A stretch of DNA of 54,726 nt from Clostridiaceae bacterium (GTDB taxonomy: Bacteria > Bacillota > Clostridia > Lachnospirales > Lachnospiraceae), in assembly GCA_902362725.1 (NCBI GenBank), contig CABIXM010000024.1, positions 1-54,726 of the forward strand, in the 5' to 3' direction. Below the pieces are notes generated by a model. That model worked only from the letters and a program-made list of their open reading frames with translations. It searched no databases and was not told the origin of the DNA. The position numbers were made by a program, and so were the translations under genes. This document shows, piece by piece, positions 7,315 through 15,721 of the stretch; the stretch's first letter is position 1, and each line of letters begins with the position of its first letter.

Positions 7315-8615
7315 ATGAATATCGTGCCAATTGTGAGCTTATTTGTCATTATGGTTGTGCTGATGCTTTTGGGACTTCCACTTGCCTATTCACTTTTTAT
7401 TTCGTCAGTTTTTGTGGCAGCATCATGGACTAGTTTACCGTTTCTGCAGTTAGTGCAAAAAATGTTTGCGGGAGTTGATTCTTTTGTACTTACGGCAATT
7501 CCGTTTTTCTTACTTGCGGGAAATATTATGAATTCAGGAAAGATTACAGATAAACTGTTGAATTTGGCAACTGTTCTGGTAGGACATTTGCGGGGAGGAC
7601 TGGCGCATATCAATGTTCTGGTTAGTCTGTTCTTTGGTGGCGTTTCAGGTTCTGCGGTGGCAGATACTTCAGGAATTGGTTCTATTTTAATCCCGGCGAT
7701 GCAAGAAAGAGGATATCCGCAGTCATTTACAGTAGCTGTGACGGCTACCTCGTCTGTATTGGGGCAGATTATACCGCCCAGTATGATCATGATTATTTAC
7801 GCTTCGGCAAGTGGGGCGAGTGTGCAGGCATTGTTTGTTGCGGGGATCATTCCGGGGATTCTGCTTGCACTGGCTATGATGGCTGTTTCCTGGTGCTATG
7901 CAGTAAAATATGATTATCCTCGTGAGGAAAAAAGAGTTTTAAGGATTTTTTCATAGCACTGAAAGAATCTATTTTGGTTCTGATTATGCCGATTATCATC
8001 ATCGGCGGAGTGTTGTCCGGCATTTGTACTGCGACAGAAAGCGCAGTGGTTGCGGTTGTATACAGTTTATTTTTAACATTGTTTGTGGAAAAAACTCTGC
8101 GTTTTAAAGAACTGAAATTGATTTTTATTCAGACGGCAAAAGGAACGGCAACTGCTCTGATATGTATTGCATCTGCCAATGTTTTTGGCTATATTATGGC
8201 ATATTTCAAAGTGAGTAGTCTGGTACAACAGCTGCTTACCAATATGCATATGGCACCATGGCAGTTTACTCTGTTTTGCATTGCAGTCTTTTTCATTCTG
8301 GGTTGTTTTATGGATTCTACTCCAGCTATCTATATCTTCGTACCGATTATCGCACCCGCAGGTCTGGCGCTTGGAATGAATCCGGTACATCTTGGCATTA
8401 TTATTTGTCTGACTCTTGCAATTGGAATGGTGACACCCCCATATGGTCTTTGCTTGTTGTTGGGATGTCAGATATCAGGTATTGCACCGCAGGATACCTT
8501 TAGAGATGTGGGGATTATGTTGCTGGCGGTAATGACTACTTTACTGATTATCTGCATGATTCCAGATTTGATTCTCTGGCTTCCGAGATTAGTTGTGCCA
8601 AATGCAGTCGGGTAG
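7315..8615 (+). pseudogene. dctM: TRAP transporter large permease (DctM family), one-base frameshift
   Basis: Two adjacent reading frames (7315-7956 and 7974-8615) encode the N- and C-terminal halves of a DctM permease of about 430 residues with some 12 membrane helices. The first half carries GGVSGSAVADTSGIGSILIP and ATSSVLGQIIPPS; the second carries MPIIIIGGVLSGICTATESA and GMVTPPYGLCLLLG. Reading in the -1 frame before the stop at 7954-7956 gives FKDFFIALKES, restoring the family pattern. One base therefore seems to be missing in or near the A6 run at about 7928-7933 or the T runs just after. If real, the TRAP importer is inactive or needs ribosomal slippage; sequencing error is also possible. 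Confidence 0.85.
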
Positions 8616-8628
8616 AAAAAGTATATTT

Positions 8629-8673
8629 GGGAATATTCACGAGGATTAATTTTTAATCCTCGTGAATATTCCC
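8629..8673. terminator. Bidirectional terminator between dctM and nrdG
   Basis: A perfect 20-bp stem (8629-8648 with 8654-8673) around a 5-base loop. The stem lies between convergent operons, and its right arm overlaps the last codons of nrdG, whose stop codon is at 8655-8653. Confidence 0.8.
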
Positions 8674-9216
8674 ATTTCCCATTTTCCGCTGCCAGGTGCC
8701 GGGCAGAAGAATCATGTGCCCGGCTTTCAGAGAAGCGGGAACGTCGATGATATTCTGATTGGCAGAGCCGCGGAAGAGGAGCGAGGCGTCCTTTTCCTCC
8801 TCTATAAATTTCCCGTCCACCAGGACGTCGAGGAAGGAGAGAAGCTCCCGGACCGTGTCAGGGTTGCCCACCGCTCCGGTCAGCAGATCCTGTTCAAAGG
8901 AAAAGCCGGTGTAACACCAGAGATTCTTTTCCGGAAAGCGTTCCTTGAACCGGCGGGCCAGGGTCAGCAGCCCTTCCTGATTTTCCGGCTCGAAGGGTTC
9001 GCCGCCCAGAAAAGAGAGCCCGGCCACATAGTCAGGGGCGAGAGCCGCCAGAATCTCGTCCATCACGGCGTCCGTAAAGGGCTGACCAAAGGAAAAATCC
9101 CAGGCTTCCCGGTTGAAGCAGTTCCGGCAATGGTGGCGGCAGCCGCTGACAAAGAGGGATACGCGGACCCCTGGACCGTTGGCGATATCATTTTTCTTAA
9201 TGGTTGCGTAATTCAT
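8653..9216 (-). CDS. nrdG: Anaerobic ribonucleotide reductase-activating protein (radical SAM)
   Basis: 187 residues. NrdG uses a 4Fe-4S cluster and S-adenosylmethionine to make the glycyl radical on NrdD. The cluster motif CRHHCRNC (C26, C30, C33) fits CxxxCxxC, and the LSFLGGEPF segment is the SAM-binding GGE motif. It follows nrdD with an 11-base gap and is surely cotranscribed. Its last codons (encoding IHED) are part of the terminator stem, an economical overlap. Confidence 0.95.
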   Translation of the reverse strand: MNYATIKKNDIANGPGVRVSLFVSGCRHHCRNCFNREAWDFSFGQPFTDAVMDEILAALAPDYVAGLSFLGGEPFEPENQEGLLTLARRFKERFPEKNLWCYTGFSFEQDLLTGAVGNPDTVRELLSFLDVLVDGKFIEEEKDASLLFRGSANQNIIDVPASLKAGHMILLPGTWQRKMGNGNIHED

Positions 9217-9227
9217 AGTTCAGACTC

Positions 9228-11405
9228 CTACAAATGCAGAACACGCTCCTTGATTTCCTGAGTTCTGCCCTGATTCCAGAACTGAGTCCCGATATAGCCG
9301 CAGGTGCGGCGGGCCACGTTCAGCTTATTCTGGTCAGTATTGCCGCAGTTGGGGCAGGTCCAGATGAGCTTGCCGTGCTCGTCTTCCTTGATCTCAATCT
9401 CTCCGTCATAGCCGCATACCTGGCAGTAGTCGCTCTTGGTATTCAGCTCCGCGTACATGATATTATTGTAAATAAATTTCATGACGGACAGGACAGCCTC
9501 CAGATTATTCTGCATGTTCGGAACCTCCACATAGGAGATAGCGCCGCCCGGTGACAGCGCCTGGAACTTGGATTCCAGCGCCAGCTTGTCAAAGGCGTCG
9601 ATCTTCTCGGTCACATGTACGTGATAGCTGTTCGTAATGTAGTTGCGATCCGTTACACCCTTTACGATACCGAAACGCTTCTGCAGACATTTGGCAAACT
9701 TGTAGGTGGTGCTTTCCAGCGGAGTACCGTACAGGGAGTAGTCGATATTTTCAGCTGCTTTCCATTTGGCCGTGTACTCGTTGAGTTTTTTCATAATCTC
9801 CAGGCCCAGTTCCTCGCCCTCCGGTTCGGTCAGTTTCTTGCCGTTCAGGCTGTATACACACTCCCAAAGGCCTGCGTAGCCCAGGGACAGAGTAGAATAA
9901 CCGCCGTGGAGATATTTGTCGATGGTTTCGCCCTTCTCCAGACGGAGCAGAGCGCCGTGCTGCCAGAGAATCGGAGCCGCGTCGGATACGGTACCGCTCA
10001 GACGCTCGTGACGGCACTGGAGGGCACGATGACAGAGCTCCATGCGCTCGTCAAAGATCTCCCAGAACCGGTTCATGTCGCCGCCGGCAGAAAGTCCGAT
10101 ATCCACCAGGTTGACGGTGACAACGCCCTGATTAAAGCGGCCGTAGTACTTTGGCTTGCCGTTCTCATCCACATAGGGGGTCAGGAAGCTGCGGCAGCCC
10201 ATGCAGGTGTAGCAGTGGCCCTCGCCGTTCTTGTCCACTTTGTTCTGGAACATGATTTTCTCGGAAATATAATCCGGAACCATGCGCTTGGCGGTACATT
10301 TGGCAGCCAGCTTCGTCAGATAGTAGTAGGGGTCCTCGTCGTGGATGTTGTCATCCTCCAGCACGTAGATCAGCTTCGGGAAGGCCGGGGTGATCCAGAC
10401 GCCCTTTTCATTTTTCACGCCCTGATAACGCTGGCGCAGAGTCTCTTCTATAATAAGAGCCAGATCCTTCTTTTCCTGTTCGTTCTTTGCCTCGTTCAGA
10501 TACATGAAGACGGTGACGAAAGGAGCCTGTCCGTTGGTGGTCATCAGCGTTACGACCTGATACTGAATCATCTGTACGCCGTTTTTAACCTCTTCCCGCA
10601 GACGCTTCTCGGTAATGAAATCGATCTCCTCCTGGGTCACAGCCTCGCGGATGGAGTGTAGCTCATCGGCCACCTGACGGCGGATCTTCTTCCGGCTGAT
10701 ATCCACGAAGGGAGCCAGATGGGTCAGGGAAATACTCTGGCCGCCGTACTGACAGGAAGCCACCTGGGCAATGATCTGTGTGGCGATGTTGCAGGCAGTG
10801 GAGAAGCTGTGGGGCTTCTCGATAAGAGTACCGCTGATAACGGTACCATTCTGCAGCATATCCTCCAGATTGACCAGATCACAGTTGTGCATATGCTGGG
10901 CAAAATAATCCGCGTCGTGGAAATGGATGATGCCCTCCTGATGGGCCTCCACGATATCCGGCGGAAGCAGAATACGGCGGGTGATATCCTTACTGACCTC
11001 GCCTGCCATATAGTCGCGCTGTACGCTGTTGACAGTGGGGTTCTTATTGGAATTCTCCTGCTTGACTTCCTCATTATTACATTCAATCAGGCTTAAGATC
11101 TGCTCGTCCGTGGTGTTGGACTTCCGCACCAGGGCGCGGGTATAGCGGTAGGTGATGTACTGTCTCGCCACGTCAAAGGCGCGCTGATTCATGATTTGAT
11201 CCTCGACCATATCCTGAATCTCCTCCACACTTAAGGAACGCTTGATATTCAGCGCCGCGCTTTCCACATCCTCGGCGATTCGCCTAATCTGAACCGGCGT
11301 CATCCGGGCACTGGGAACCACGCTGTCATTGGCCTTGGAGACCGCGATTATGATCTTATGGGGGTCAAATTCTACCTCCGCTCCGCTTCGTTTGATGATT
11401 TTCAT
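9228..11405 (-). CDS. nrdD: Anaerobic (class III) ribonucleoside-triphosphate reductase
   Basis: 725 residues, full length. It reduces ribonucleoside triphosphates to deoxy forms without oxygen. An N-terminal ATP-cone (about 1-95) gives allosteric control. The catalytic barrel follows, with NGQAPFVTVFMYLNE and YTCMGCRSFLTPY. Near the C-terminus a zinc ribbon (CQVCGYDG and CPNCGN) precedes the radical-bearing RTCGYIG, with the glycine at about residue 703. Expression is probably controlled by NrdR through two boxes over its promoter. With nrdG it marks the organism as able to grow anaerobically. Confidence 0.97.
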   Translation of the reverse strand: MKIIKRSGAEVEFDPHKIIIAVSKANDSVVPSARMTPVQIRRIAEDVESAALNIKRSLSVEEIQDMVEDQIMNQRAFDVARQYITYRYTRALVRKSNTTDEQILSLIECNNEEVKQENSNKNPTVNSVQRDYMAGEVSKDITRRILLPPDIVEAHQEGIIHFHDADYFAQHMHNCDLVNLEDMLQNGTVISGTLIEKPHSFSTACNIATQIIAQVASCQYGGQSISLTHLAPFVDISRKKIRRQVADELHSIREAVTQEEIDFITEKRLREEVKNGVQMIQYQVVTLMTTNGQAPFVTVFMYLNEAKNEQEKKDLALIIEETLRQRYQGVKNEKGVWITPAFPKLIYVLEDDNIHDEDPYYYLTKLAAKCTAKRMVPDYISEKIMFQNKVDKNGEGHCYTCMGCRSFLTPYVDENGKPKYYGRFNQGVVTVNLVDIGLSAGGDMNRFWEIFDERMELCHRALQCRHERLSGTVSDAAPILWQHGALLRLEKGETIDKYLHGGYSTLSLGYAGLWECVYSLNGKKLTEPEGEELGLEIMKKLNEYTAKWKAAENIDYSLYGTPLESTTYKFAKCLQKRFGIVKGVTDRNYITNSYHVHVTEKIDAFDKLALESKFQALSPGGAISYVEVPNMQNNLEAVLSVMKFIYNNIMYAELNTKSDYCQVCGYDGEIEIKEDEHGKLIWTCPNCGNTDQNKLNVARRTCGYIGTQFWNQGRTQEIKERVLHL

Positions 11406-11456
11406 GTGCTACACTCCCTCTATGATAAAAATTGTTCTTTCGTCAGTAACAAGCTT

Positions 11457-11485
11457 ATTGTAACAAGATATAGTAGTGGTGTCAA
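11457..11485 (-). promoter_or_regulatory. nrdDG promoter
   Basis: On the minus strand TTGACA (11485-11480) and TACAAT (11462-11457) are spaced by 17 bases. The -10 and spacer overlap one NrdR box and the second lies just upstream of the -35. Confidence 0.8.
11461..11476. promoter_or_regulatory. NrdR box, promoter-proximal
   Basis: TAACAAGATATAGTAG matches the NrdR consensus (acaCwAtATaTwGtgt) at most core positions. It overlaps the -10/spacer of the nrdD promoter and is centred 32 bp from the second box, which is the usual three-turn spacing of NrdR sites. Confidence 0.75.
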
Positions 11486-11492
11486 TGCTGAT

Positions 11493-11508
11493 TTACTATA
11501 TATTGTTG
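11493..11508. promoter_or_regulatory. NrdR box, promoter-distal
   Basis: TTACTATATATTGTTG carries the complete core CTATATATTG of the NrdR box. Together with the copy at 11461-11476 it should bind NrdR-(d)ATP and repress nrdDG. Confidence 0.8.
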
Positions 11509-11579
11509 TATACATGCGTGAAAATATGCAGGAATTTCTTGTTATTTACACATTCTTTCTGGAAATAACAGAAAGTTTG

Positions 11580-11588
11580 TGGTATGAT
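11580..11588 (+). promoter_or_regulatory. Extended -10 promoter of the LRR/VWA/MoxR cassette
   Basis: TGGTATGAT, an extended -10 element 60 bp before the ATG at 11648. No good -35 is seen, which is usual for extended -10 promoters. GGAGACAAAG lies before the start codon. Confidence 0.5.
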
Positions 11589-11647
11589 GCAAGAGCATAA
11601 AGGGATTGTGAAAAAAGAAAACTGACAAAAGGAGACAAAGGCAGAAA

Positions 11648-12643
11648 ATGAGGTTTGCCTATGAGATAAAAAATGGCTGCGCGGTGGTGCGCCGCTGTTA
11701 TGACTTTGGAAAGGAAGCGGAAATTCCGTCAGAGATCGACGGTTGTCCGGTGACGGAACTGGGTGCGTATGCCTTTTCCGCGCATCTTGGCCGGGAGCGG
11801 TTCGCTCTGGAGTTGAAAAGCAAAGCTGTAAAAATATGGAATTTTGAAACGAAAGAGCAGGAAGCAAAAGAGCCGTCACCGGAAGCAGCCCCGGAGCTTC
11901 AGGGCATACAGGTGGAACGGGTCAGCCTGCCGGAGGGGCTTCGGAAAATAGGCGCGTATGCCTTCTATAATTGTAACGCACTATCGGAGCTGCATTTCCA
12001 CAGTAGCCTGAAGGATTTGGGGGCGGGGCTGTTTACTGGCTGCCATCATCTGGGGCAGCTGACGGTGAAGCTGGACGGGACAGAGACTTCCTGCCTGAAG
12101 GAGATTCTGATCGAGGTGCCGGAGAAAATGGCCGTGACCGTGGAGGGACAGTTTCGGGCGAAGCTCCTGTTCCCGGAATTTTTCGAGGAGAGCGTGGAGA
12201 ATACCCCGGCCCGCATCCTGATGACCCATATGCACGGCAGCGGCATGAATTTCCGCAACAGCTTTTATATGAAGAAACTGGATTTCCGGGCCTACGACGC
12301 CTGCTACTACATGGCGAAGGCGGAAGAAGATTTTGATACGGTATTGGAAATGACCATGGACCGGCTTCAGTACCCGGTGGGTCTGTCGGAGGATCGCCGG
12401 GAGGATTATGAGAGCTGGCTTAACGGACATCTTGTGCAGGCCTTTGAAAAGGCAGTGGAGCATCGGGATCTGGACATGCTCATGTGGCTGACCGAACATG
12501 GAAAACCGGATGATGGCCTGCTTTCACAGACGGCCATCGCGGCGGCGGACGGATTTCCGGAGGGCGTGGCGTATCTGCAGGATCGACTGGGCGCTTCAGG
12601 GCATACAAAAAAACAGTCGTTCCTGGATCGGTTTGAGCTGTAG
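11648..12643 (+). CDS. Leucine-rich-repeat (BspA-like) protein of a MoxR/VWA cassette
   Basis: 331 residues without signal peptide or membrane helix, so probably cytoplasmic. The N-terminal part holds LRR_5 type repeats: IPSEIDGCPVTELGAYAFSA, and VSLPEGLRKIGAYAFYNCNAL followed by LGAGLFTGCHHL. A low-complexity stretch around residues 70-85 interrupts them. The C-terminal part (about 200-315) is helical and ankyrin-like (AFEKAVEHRDLDMLMWLTEHG, then AIAAADGFPEGVAYLQD). The gene ends nine bases before the VWA gene and is read with it and the AAA+ gene. LRR proteins of this kind usually recognise protein partners, so it may be the target-binding subunit; that is inference. Confidence 0.7.
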   Translation: MRFAYEIKNGCAVVRRCYDFGKEAEIPSEIDGCPVTELGAYAFSAHLGRERFALELKSKAVKIWNFETKEQEAKEPSPEAAPELQGIQVERVSLPEGLRKIGAYAFYNCNALSELHFHSSLKDLGAGLFTGCHHLGQLTVKLDGTETSCLKEILIEVPEKMAVTVEGQFRAKLLFPEFFEESVENTPARILMTHMHGSGMNFRNSFYMKKLDFRAYDACYYMAKAEEDFDTVLEMTMDRLQYPVGLSEDRREDYESWLNGHLVQAFEKAVEHRDLDMLMWLTEHGKPDDGLLSQTAIAAADGFPEGVAYLQDRLGASGHTKKQSFLDRFEL

Positions 12644-12652
12644 GAGGGCATC

Positions 12653-13978
12653 ATGATAAAAAGCGCGATATTGGAAGAGCAAAAGGCGCAGTTGAAAAAG
12701 GAGGAACTGGCGGCCCGGATCCTGAACCAGTCCAGGAACGAGCTGTATCTGAAGCTGCGCTATCTGGATCTGGCTCTGGGCAATTTGGCCCTGGCCCCGG
12801 GCACGGTGTCGCCAGCCGGAACCGATGGCGGAGCGCTGTACTATTTCCCGGATGGGCTGCTGTTACTCTATGAGCAGCAGGGGCGGGCGGCCTGCACCAG
12901 GCTCTATCTGCATGGAATTCTTCATTGCCTGTTCTGCCATCCCTTTGATCGGAAAGGGCGGGATGAGAGACTGTGGAACCTGGCCTGCGACGTGGCTACG
13001 GAAGCCCTGATTGATAGCCTCTATTTGAAATGCGTCCATATTTCCTCAGGAGCATTCCGGAAAAGTGTGTATGCGAGACTGCGGGAAAAGCTGCCGGTGC
13101 TGACTGCGGAAGGAATTTATAAATTTATAGAGGAAACGCTTGTGGAGGCGGAAATCAGCCGCTGGCAGATGGAGTTCCGGCTGGACGACCACAGTCTCTG
13201 GGAGCAGGATTCGAAGAACGGCCCGAAAAATCCGAATCCCAACCGGAAAAAATGGGATGATATCCGGGAACGGATGGAGACAGAGGTGATGCTTTTCTCC
13301 AACGAGGCCTCGGAGGGGGAAGGTGAGCTGAAGGAGCAGCTGCGGGTCAGCAACCGCTCCCGTTATGACTACAAGGAATTCCTGCGAAAATTTACGGTGC
13401 TCCATGAGGAGATGCAGATCGATCCGGACAGCTTTGATTACATTTTCTACCACTACGGGATGGAAATGTATGGGAATATGCCGCTGATCGAGCCGCTGGA
13501 GACCAGCGAGGTGCGGAAAATCGAAGAGTTCGTCATCGTCATTGACACATCCATGTCCTGCAAGGAGGGGCTGGTAAAGCGGTTTCTGGAAGAAACCTAC
13601 GACGTGCTCTCCCAGACGGAGAATTTCTTCAAGCGCATGCGGATCCACATCCTCCAGTGCGACGAGCGGGTCCAGTCCGACGTGCTCATCGAGAGCCAGG
13701 AGGCACTGAAAGAGTACATGGAGCATTTCACGATCCTGGGCGGAGGCGGTACGGATTTCCGCCCGGCCTTTACTTATGTGGAAGAGCAGCTGGCGAAGAA
13801 GAAATTCTGGCGGCTGCGGGGGCTTCTGTACTTTACGGATGGCTATGGGGTGTTTCCGGTGAAAATGCCACCCTATGAAACCGCGTTTATCTTTGTGCAG
13901 AACCATTACCGGGACGTGGATGTGCCGGCGTGGGCGATTAAGTTGATACTGCAGGAGAGCGATCTGGAAAACAGATAA
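12653..13978 (+). CDS. Metallopeptidase-like/VWA-domain protein (DUF2201 type)
   Basis: 441 residues. The N-terminal half resembles the putative metallopeptidase domain that precedes VWA in this family and has a helical HGILH motif (H87, H91) followed by HPF. A charged linker (about 185-235) leads to a C-terminal von Willebrand A-like domain with an intact MIDAS: D298-T-S-M-S302, GGGGTDFRPAF and FTDGYG. VWA proteins of this type are partners of MoxR AAA+ ATPases, which load metal or remodel clients. Here the MoxR-like ATPase follows 15 bases downstream. No membrane segment is seen, so the complex should be cytoplasmic. Confidence 0.75.
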   Translation: MIKSAILEEQKAQLKKEELAARILNQSRNELYLKLRYLDLALGNLALAPGTVSPAGTDGGALYYFPDGLLLLYEQQGRAACTRLYLHGILHCLFCHPFDRKGRDERLWNLACDVATEALIDSLYLKCVHISSGAFRKSVYARLREKLPVLTAEGIYKFIEETLVEAEISRWQMEFRLDDHSLWEQDSKNGPKNPNPNRKKWDDIRERMETEVMLFSNEASEGEGELKEQLRVSNRSRYDYKEFLRKFTVLHEEMQIDPDSFDYIFYHYGMEMYGNMPLIEPLETSEVRKIEEFVIVIDTSMSCKEGLVKRFLEETYDVLSQTENFFKRMRIHILQCDERVQSDVLIESQEALKEYMEHFTILGGGGTDFRPAFTYVEEQLAKKKFWRLRGLLYFTDGYGVFPVKMPPYETAFIFVQNHYRDVDVPAWAIKLILQESDLENR

Positions 13979-13993
13979 AAGAAGGAGAAAAAA

Positions 13994-15517
13994 ATGAACA
14001 TCAAGAGAGCAAAACAGGAGATCAAAGACGCGATAGAAGCGTATCTTTTAAAAGATGAATACGGCGACTACGTCATCCCCACCGTGCGCCAGCGCCCGGT
14101 TCTGTTGCTGGGCGCGCCAGGTATCGGCAAGACTCAGATCATGGAACAGGTAGCCAGAGAGTGCGGCGTGGGCCTGGTGGCCTACACCATCACCCACCAC
14201 ACGCGCCAGAGCGCCATCGGTCTGCCCTTTATCTCGGAAATGGAATTTGGCGGTCAGAAAAAAGCCGTCACCGAATACACCATGAGTGAAATCGTGGCCT
14301 CCATCTATGAAAAAATGAAGAAAACGGGGTTGAAAGAAGGCATTCTCTTCATCGACGAGATCAACTGTGTCTCCGAGACCCTGGCCCCGGCCATGCTTCA
14401 GTTCCTCCAGTGTAAGACCTTCGGTAATCACCCAATTCCCGAGGGCTGGATCATCGTAGCCGCAGGCAACCCGCCCGAGTACAACAAATCCGTCCGGGAG
14501 TTTGACGTGGTTACCCTGGACCGTGTGAAGAAGATTGAAGTGGAGCCGGATTATGGCGTATGGCGGGAATACGCGGTACAGTCCCGGATCCATCCGGCGG
14601 TGATTTCCTATCTGGATGCCCGCCCTGCCCATTTTTATCAGATGGAAAGCACAGTGGACGGCCGCCGTTTTGCCACGCCCCGTGGCTGGGAGGATTTGTC
14701 CCGCCTTTTAGAAGTCTATGAAAAGCTGGGAAAGAAGGCGGATAAAGACGTGGTGCGCCAGTATCTCCAGCATGACAAAATCGCCGGAGAATTCGCCAAC
14801 TATCTGGAACTCTACCGGAAATATGAGAGTGATTATCAGATAGAGGAAATCCTGGGCGGTACCATCCGGGAGGCAACTCTGAAAAAGCTGTCCCACGCCT
14901 CCTTTGACGAGCGTCTGAGTGTGGTAAATCTGCTGCTGTCCGGCTGCATCGAACGCCTGCGAAAAGTCCGGGAACAGGAACGCTTCACCGAAGCTCTATT
15001 CGCCCAGATGAAAGCAGCGGGCTCCGTGCTGAACGCAGAAAACTTCGCGGCAGACGGCGAAGGGATTCCAAAGGTTCTTGAAAATCTGCGGGATACAGTG
15101 GAAGAAAAACGGCAGCAGAAAAAAGAGGCAGAGCTCCTGACCAAGGATGAGGAGAAACGTCTCCTGCGTCTGGAAGAAACTCTGTTGTCCTATGAGAACA
15201 CATTGAAAGCCGAACATCCCGAAGATGGATCTGCAGCCTTCGAGATTCTACGCCGCCTTTTCGGCGAGCAGCGGGCCCGCTATGCCGGCGAGCAGGAAAG
15301 CGGCAGCGCGGTCCTTGAACACGCCTTTGACTTCCTGGAAGCCGCCTTCGGCGACAGCCAGGAAATGGTCATTTTCCTTACTGGCCTTAACATGTCCGAA
15401 GCCGCGGTGGCTTTCCTGCAGACCACGGACTGTGAGCGTTATGAACGTTATAATAAGAGATTGCTTTTTAATGAGAGTGATCGTGAGATACGAGACGAGA
15501 TCGCAAGACTGAAGTAG
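13994..15517 (+). CDS. MoxR-like AAA+ ATPase
   Basis: 507 residues. The AAA_5/MoxR ATPase core has Walker A GAPGIGKT (40-47), Walker B ILFIDEIN (D121-E122), sensor 1 AAGNPPEYN and an arginine-finger region VVTLDRVKKIEV. The C-terminal 200 residues are charged and helical, with coiled-coil character around KRQQKKEAELLTKDEEKRLL. Such ATPases act as chaperones with a VWA partner, as RavA does with ViaA in Escherichia coli. It is the last gene of the cassette, preceded by AAGAAGGAG. Client and physiological role are unknown. Confidence 0.8.
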   Translation: MNIKRAKQEIKDAIEAYLLKDEYGDYVIPTVRQRPVLLLGAPGIGKTQIMEQVARECGVGLVAYTITHHTRQSAIGLPFISEMEFGGQKKAVTEYTMSEIVASIYEKMKKTGLKEGILFIDEINCVSETLAPAMLQFLQCKTFGNHPIPEGWIIVAAGNPPEYNKSVREFDVVTLDRVKKIEVEPDYGVWREYAVQSRIHPAVISYLDARPAHFYQMESTVDGRRFATPRGWEDLSRLLEVYEKLGKKADKDVVRQYLQHDKIAGEFANYLELYRKYESDYQIEEILGGTIREATLKKLSHASFDERLSVVNLLLSGCIERLRKVREQERFTEALFAQMKAAGSVLNAENFAADGEGIPKVLENLRDTVEEKRQQKKEAELLTKDEEKRLLRLEETLLSYENTLKAEHPEDGSAAFEILRRLFGEQRARYAGEQESGSAVLEHAFDFLEAAFGDSQEMVIFLTGLNMSEAAVAFLQTTDCERYERYNKRLLFNESDREIRDEIARLK

Positions 15518-15527
15518 AAGTCAGTTA

Positions 15528-15720
15528 GGGAAATTTCATTTCCCGTGCGTTCGCAATTGAAAACAAAAAGGGCTACGCACGAGCGTAACCCCCCTTGAGA
15601 CAATCTTCCGGGAGTTCTCCCGGCCAACCCCAGGTTGGAAAATCAACTTTCCTAAGGAGAGGCTAGGTCGCCTCGAACGTGGGAAATTGATTTTCCGACC
15701 GTCCGTTGTAGAAGCCCCCT
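15528..15720 (-). ncRNA. Dense hairpin region, possible structured RNA ending in a terminator
   Basis: No protein gene fits here. At least five perfect or near-perfect hairpins follow each other: 15528-15544, 15570-15591, 15608-15623, 15624-15638 and a long one with arms 15637-15646 and 15687-15696, which encloses 15648-15652/15682-15686 and 15659-15663/15670-15674. On the minus strand the series ends with a GC stem followed by five Ts (15569-15565), so an RNA of about 150 nt could be read from that strand, either alone or as the 3' UTR of the gene at 15722-16366. I do not recognise a known RNA family. Confidence 0.4.
15565..15591 (-). terminator. Rho-independent terminator, minus strand
   Basis: Stem GGGTTACGC/GCGTAGCCC (minus strand, one G-U pair, loop TCGT) followed by TTTTT. 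It ends minus-strand transcription of the gene at 15722-16366 and of any structured RNA between them. Confidence 0.75.
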
Positions 15721-15721
15721 C

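Noticed and set aside
7925..7956. Programmed -1 frameshifting in dctM
   Set aside because: The zero-frame codons GAA AAA AGA do not form a good slippery heptamer and no strong stem follows; a lost base is simpler.
9615..10661. A 348-codon open frame on the plus strand opposite nrdD
   Set aside because: It is antisense to a full-length, clearly conserved nrdD; the translation has no recognisable domain and no ribosome-binding site.
15570..15591. ACGA loop hairpin as part of a guanidine-II (mini-ykkC) riboswitch
   Set aside because: That class needs two similar ACGR-loop hairpins; only one loop fits, and the region lies downstream of both neighbouring genes.
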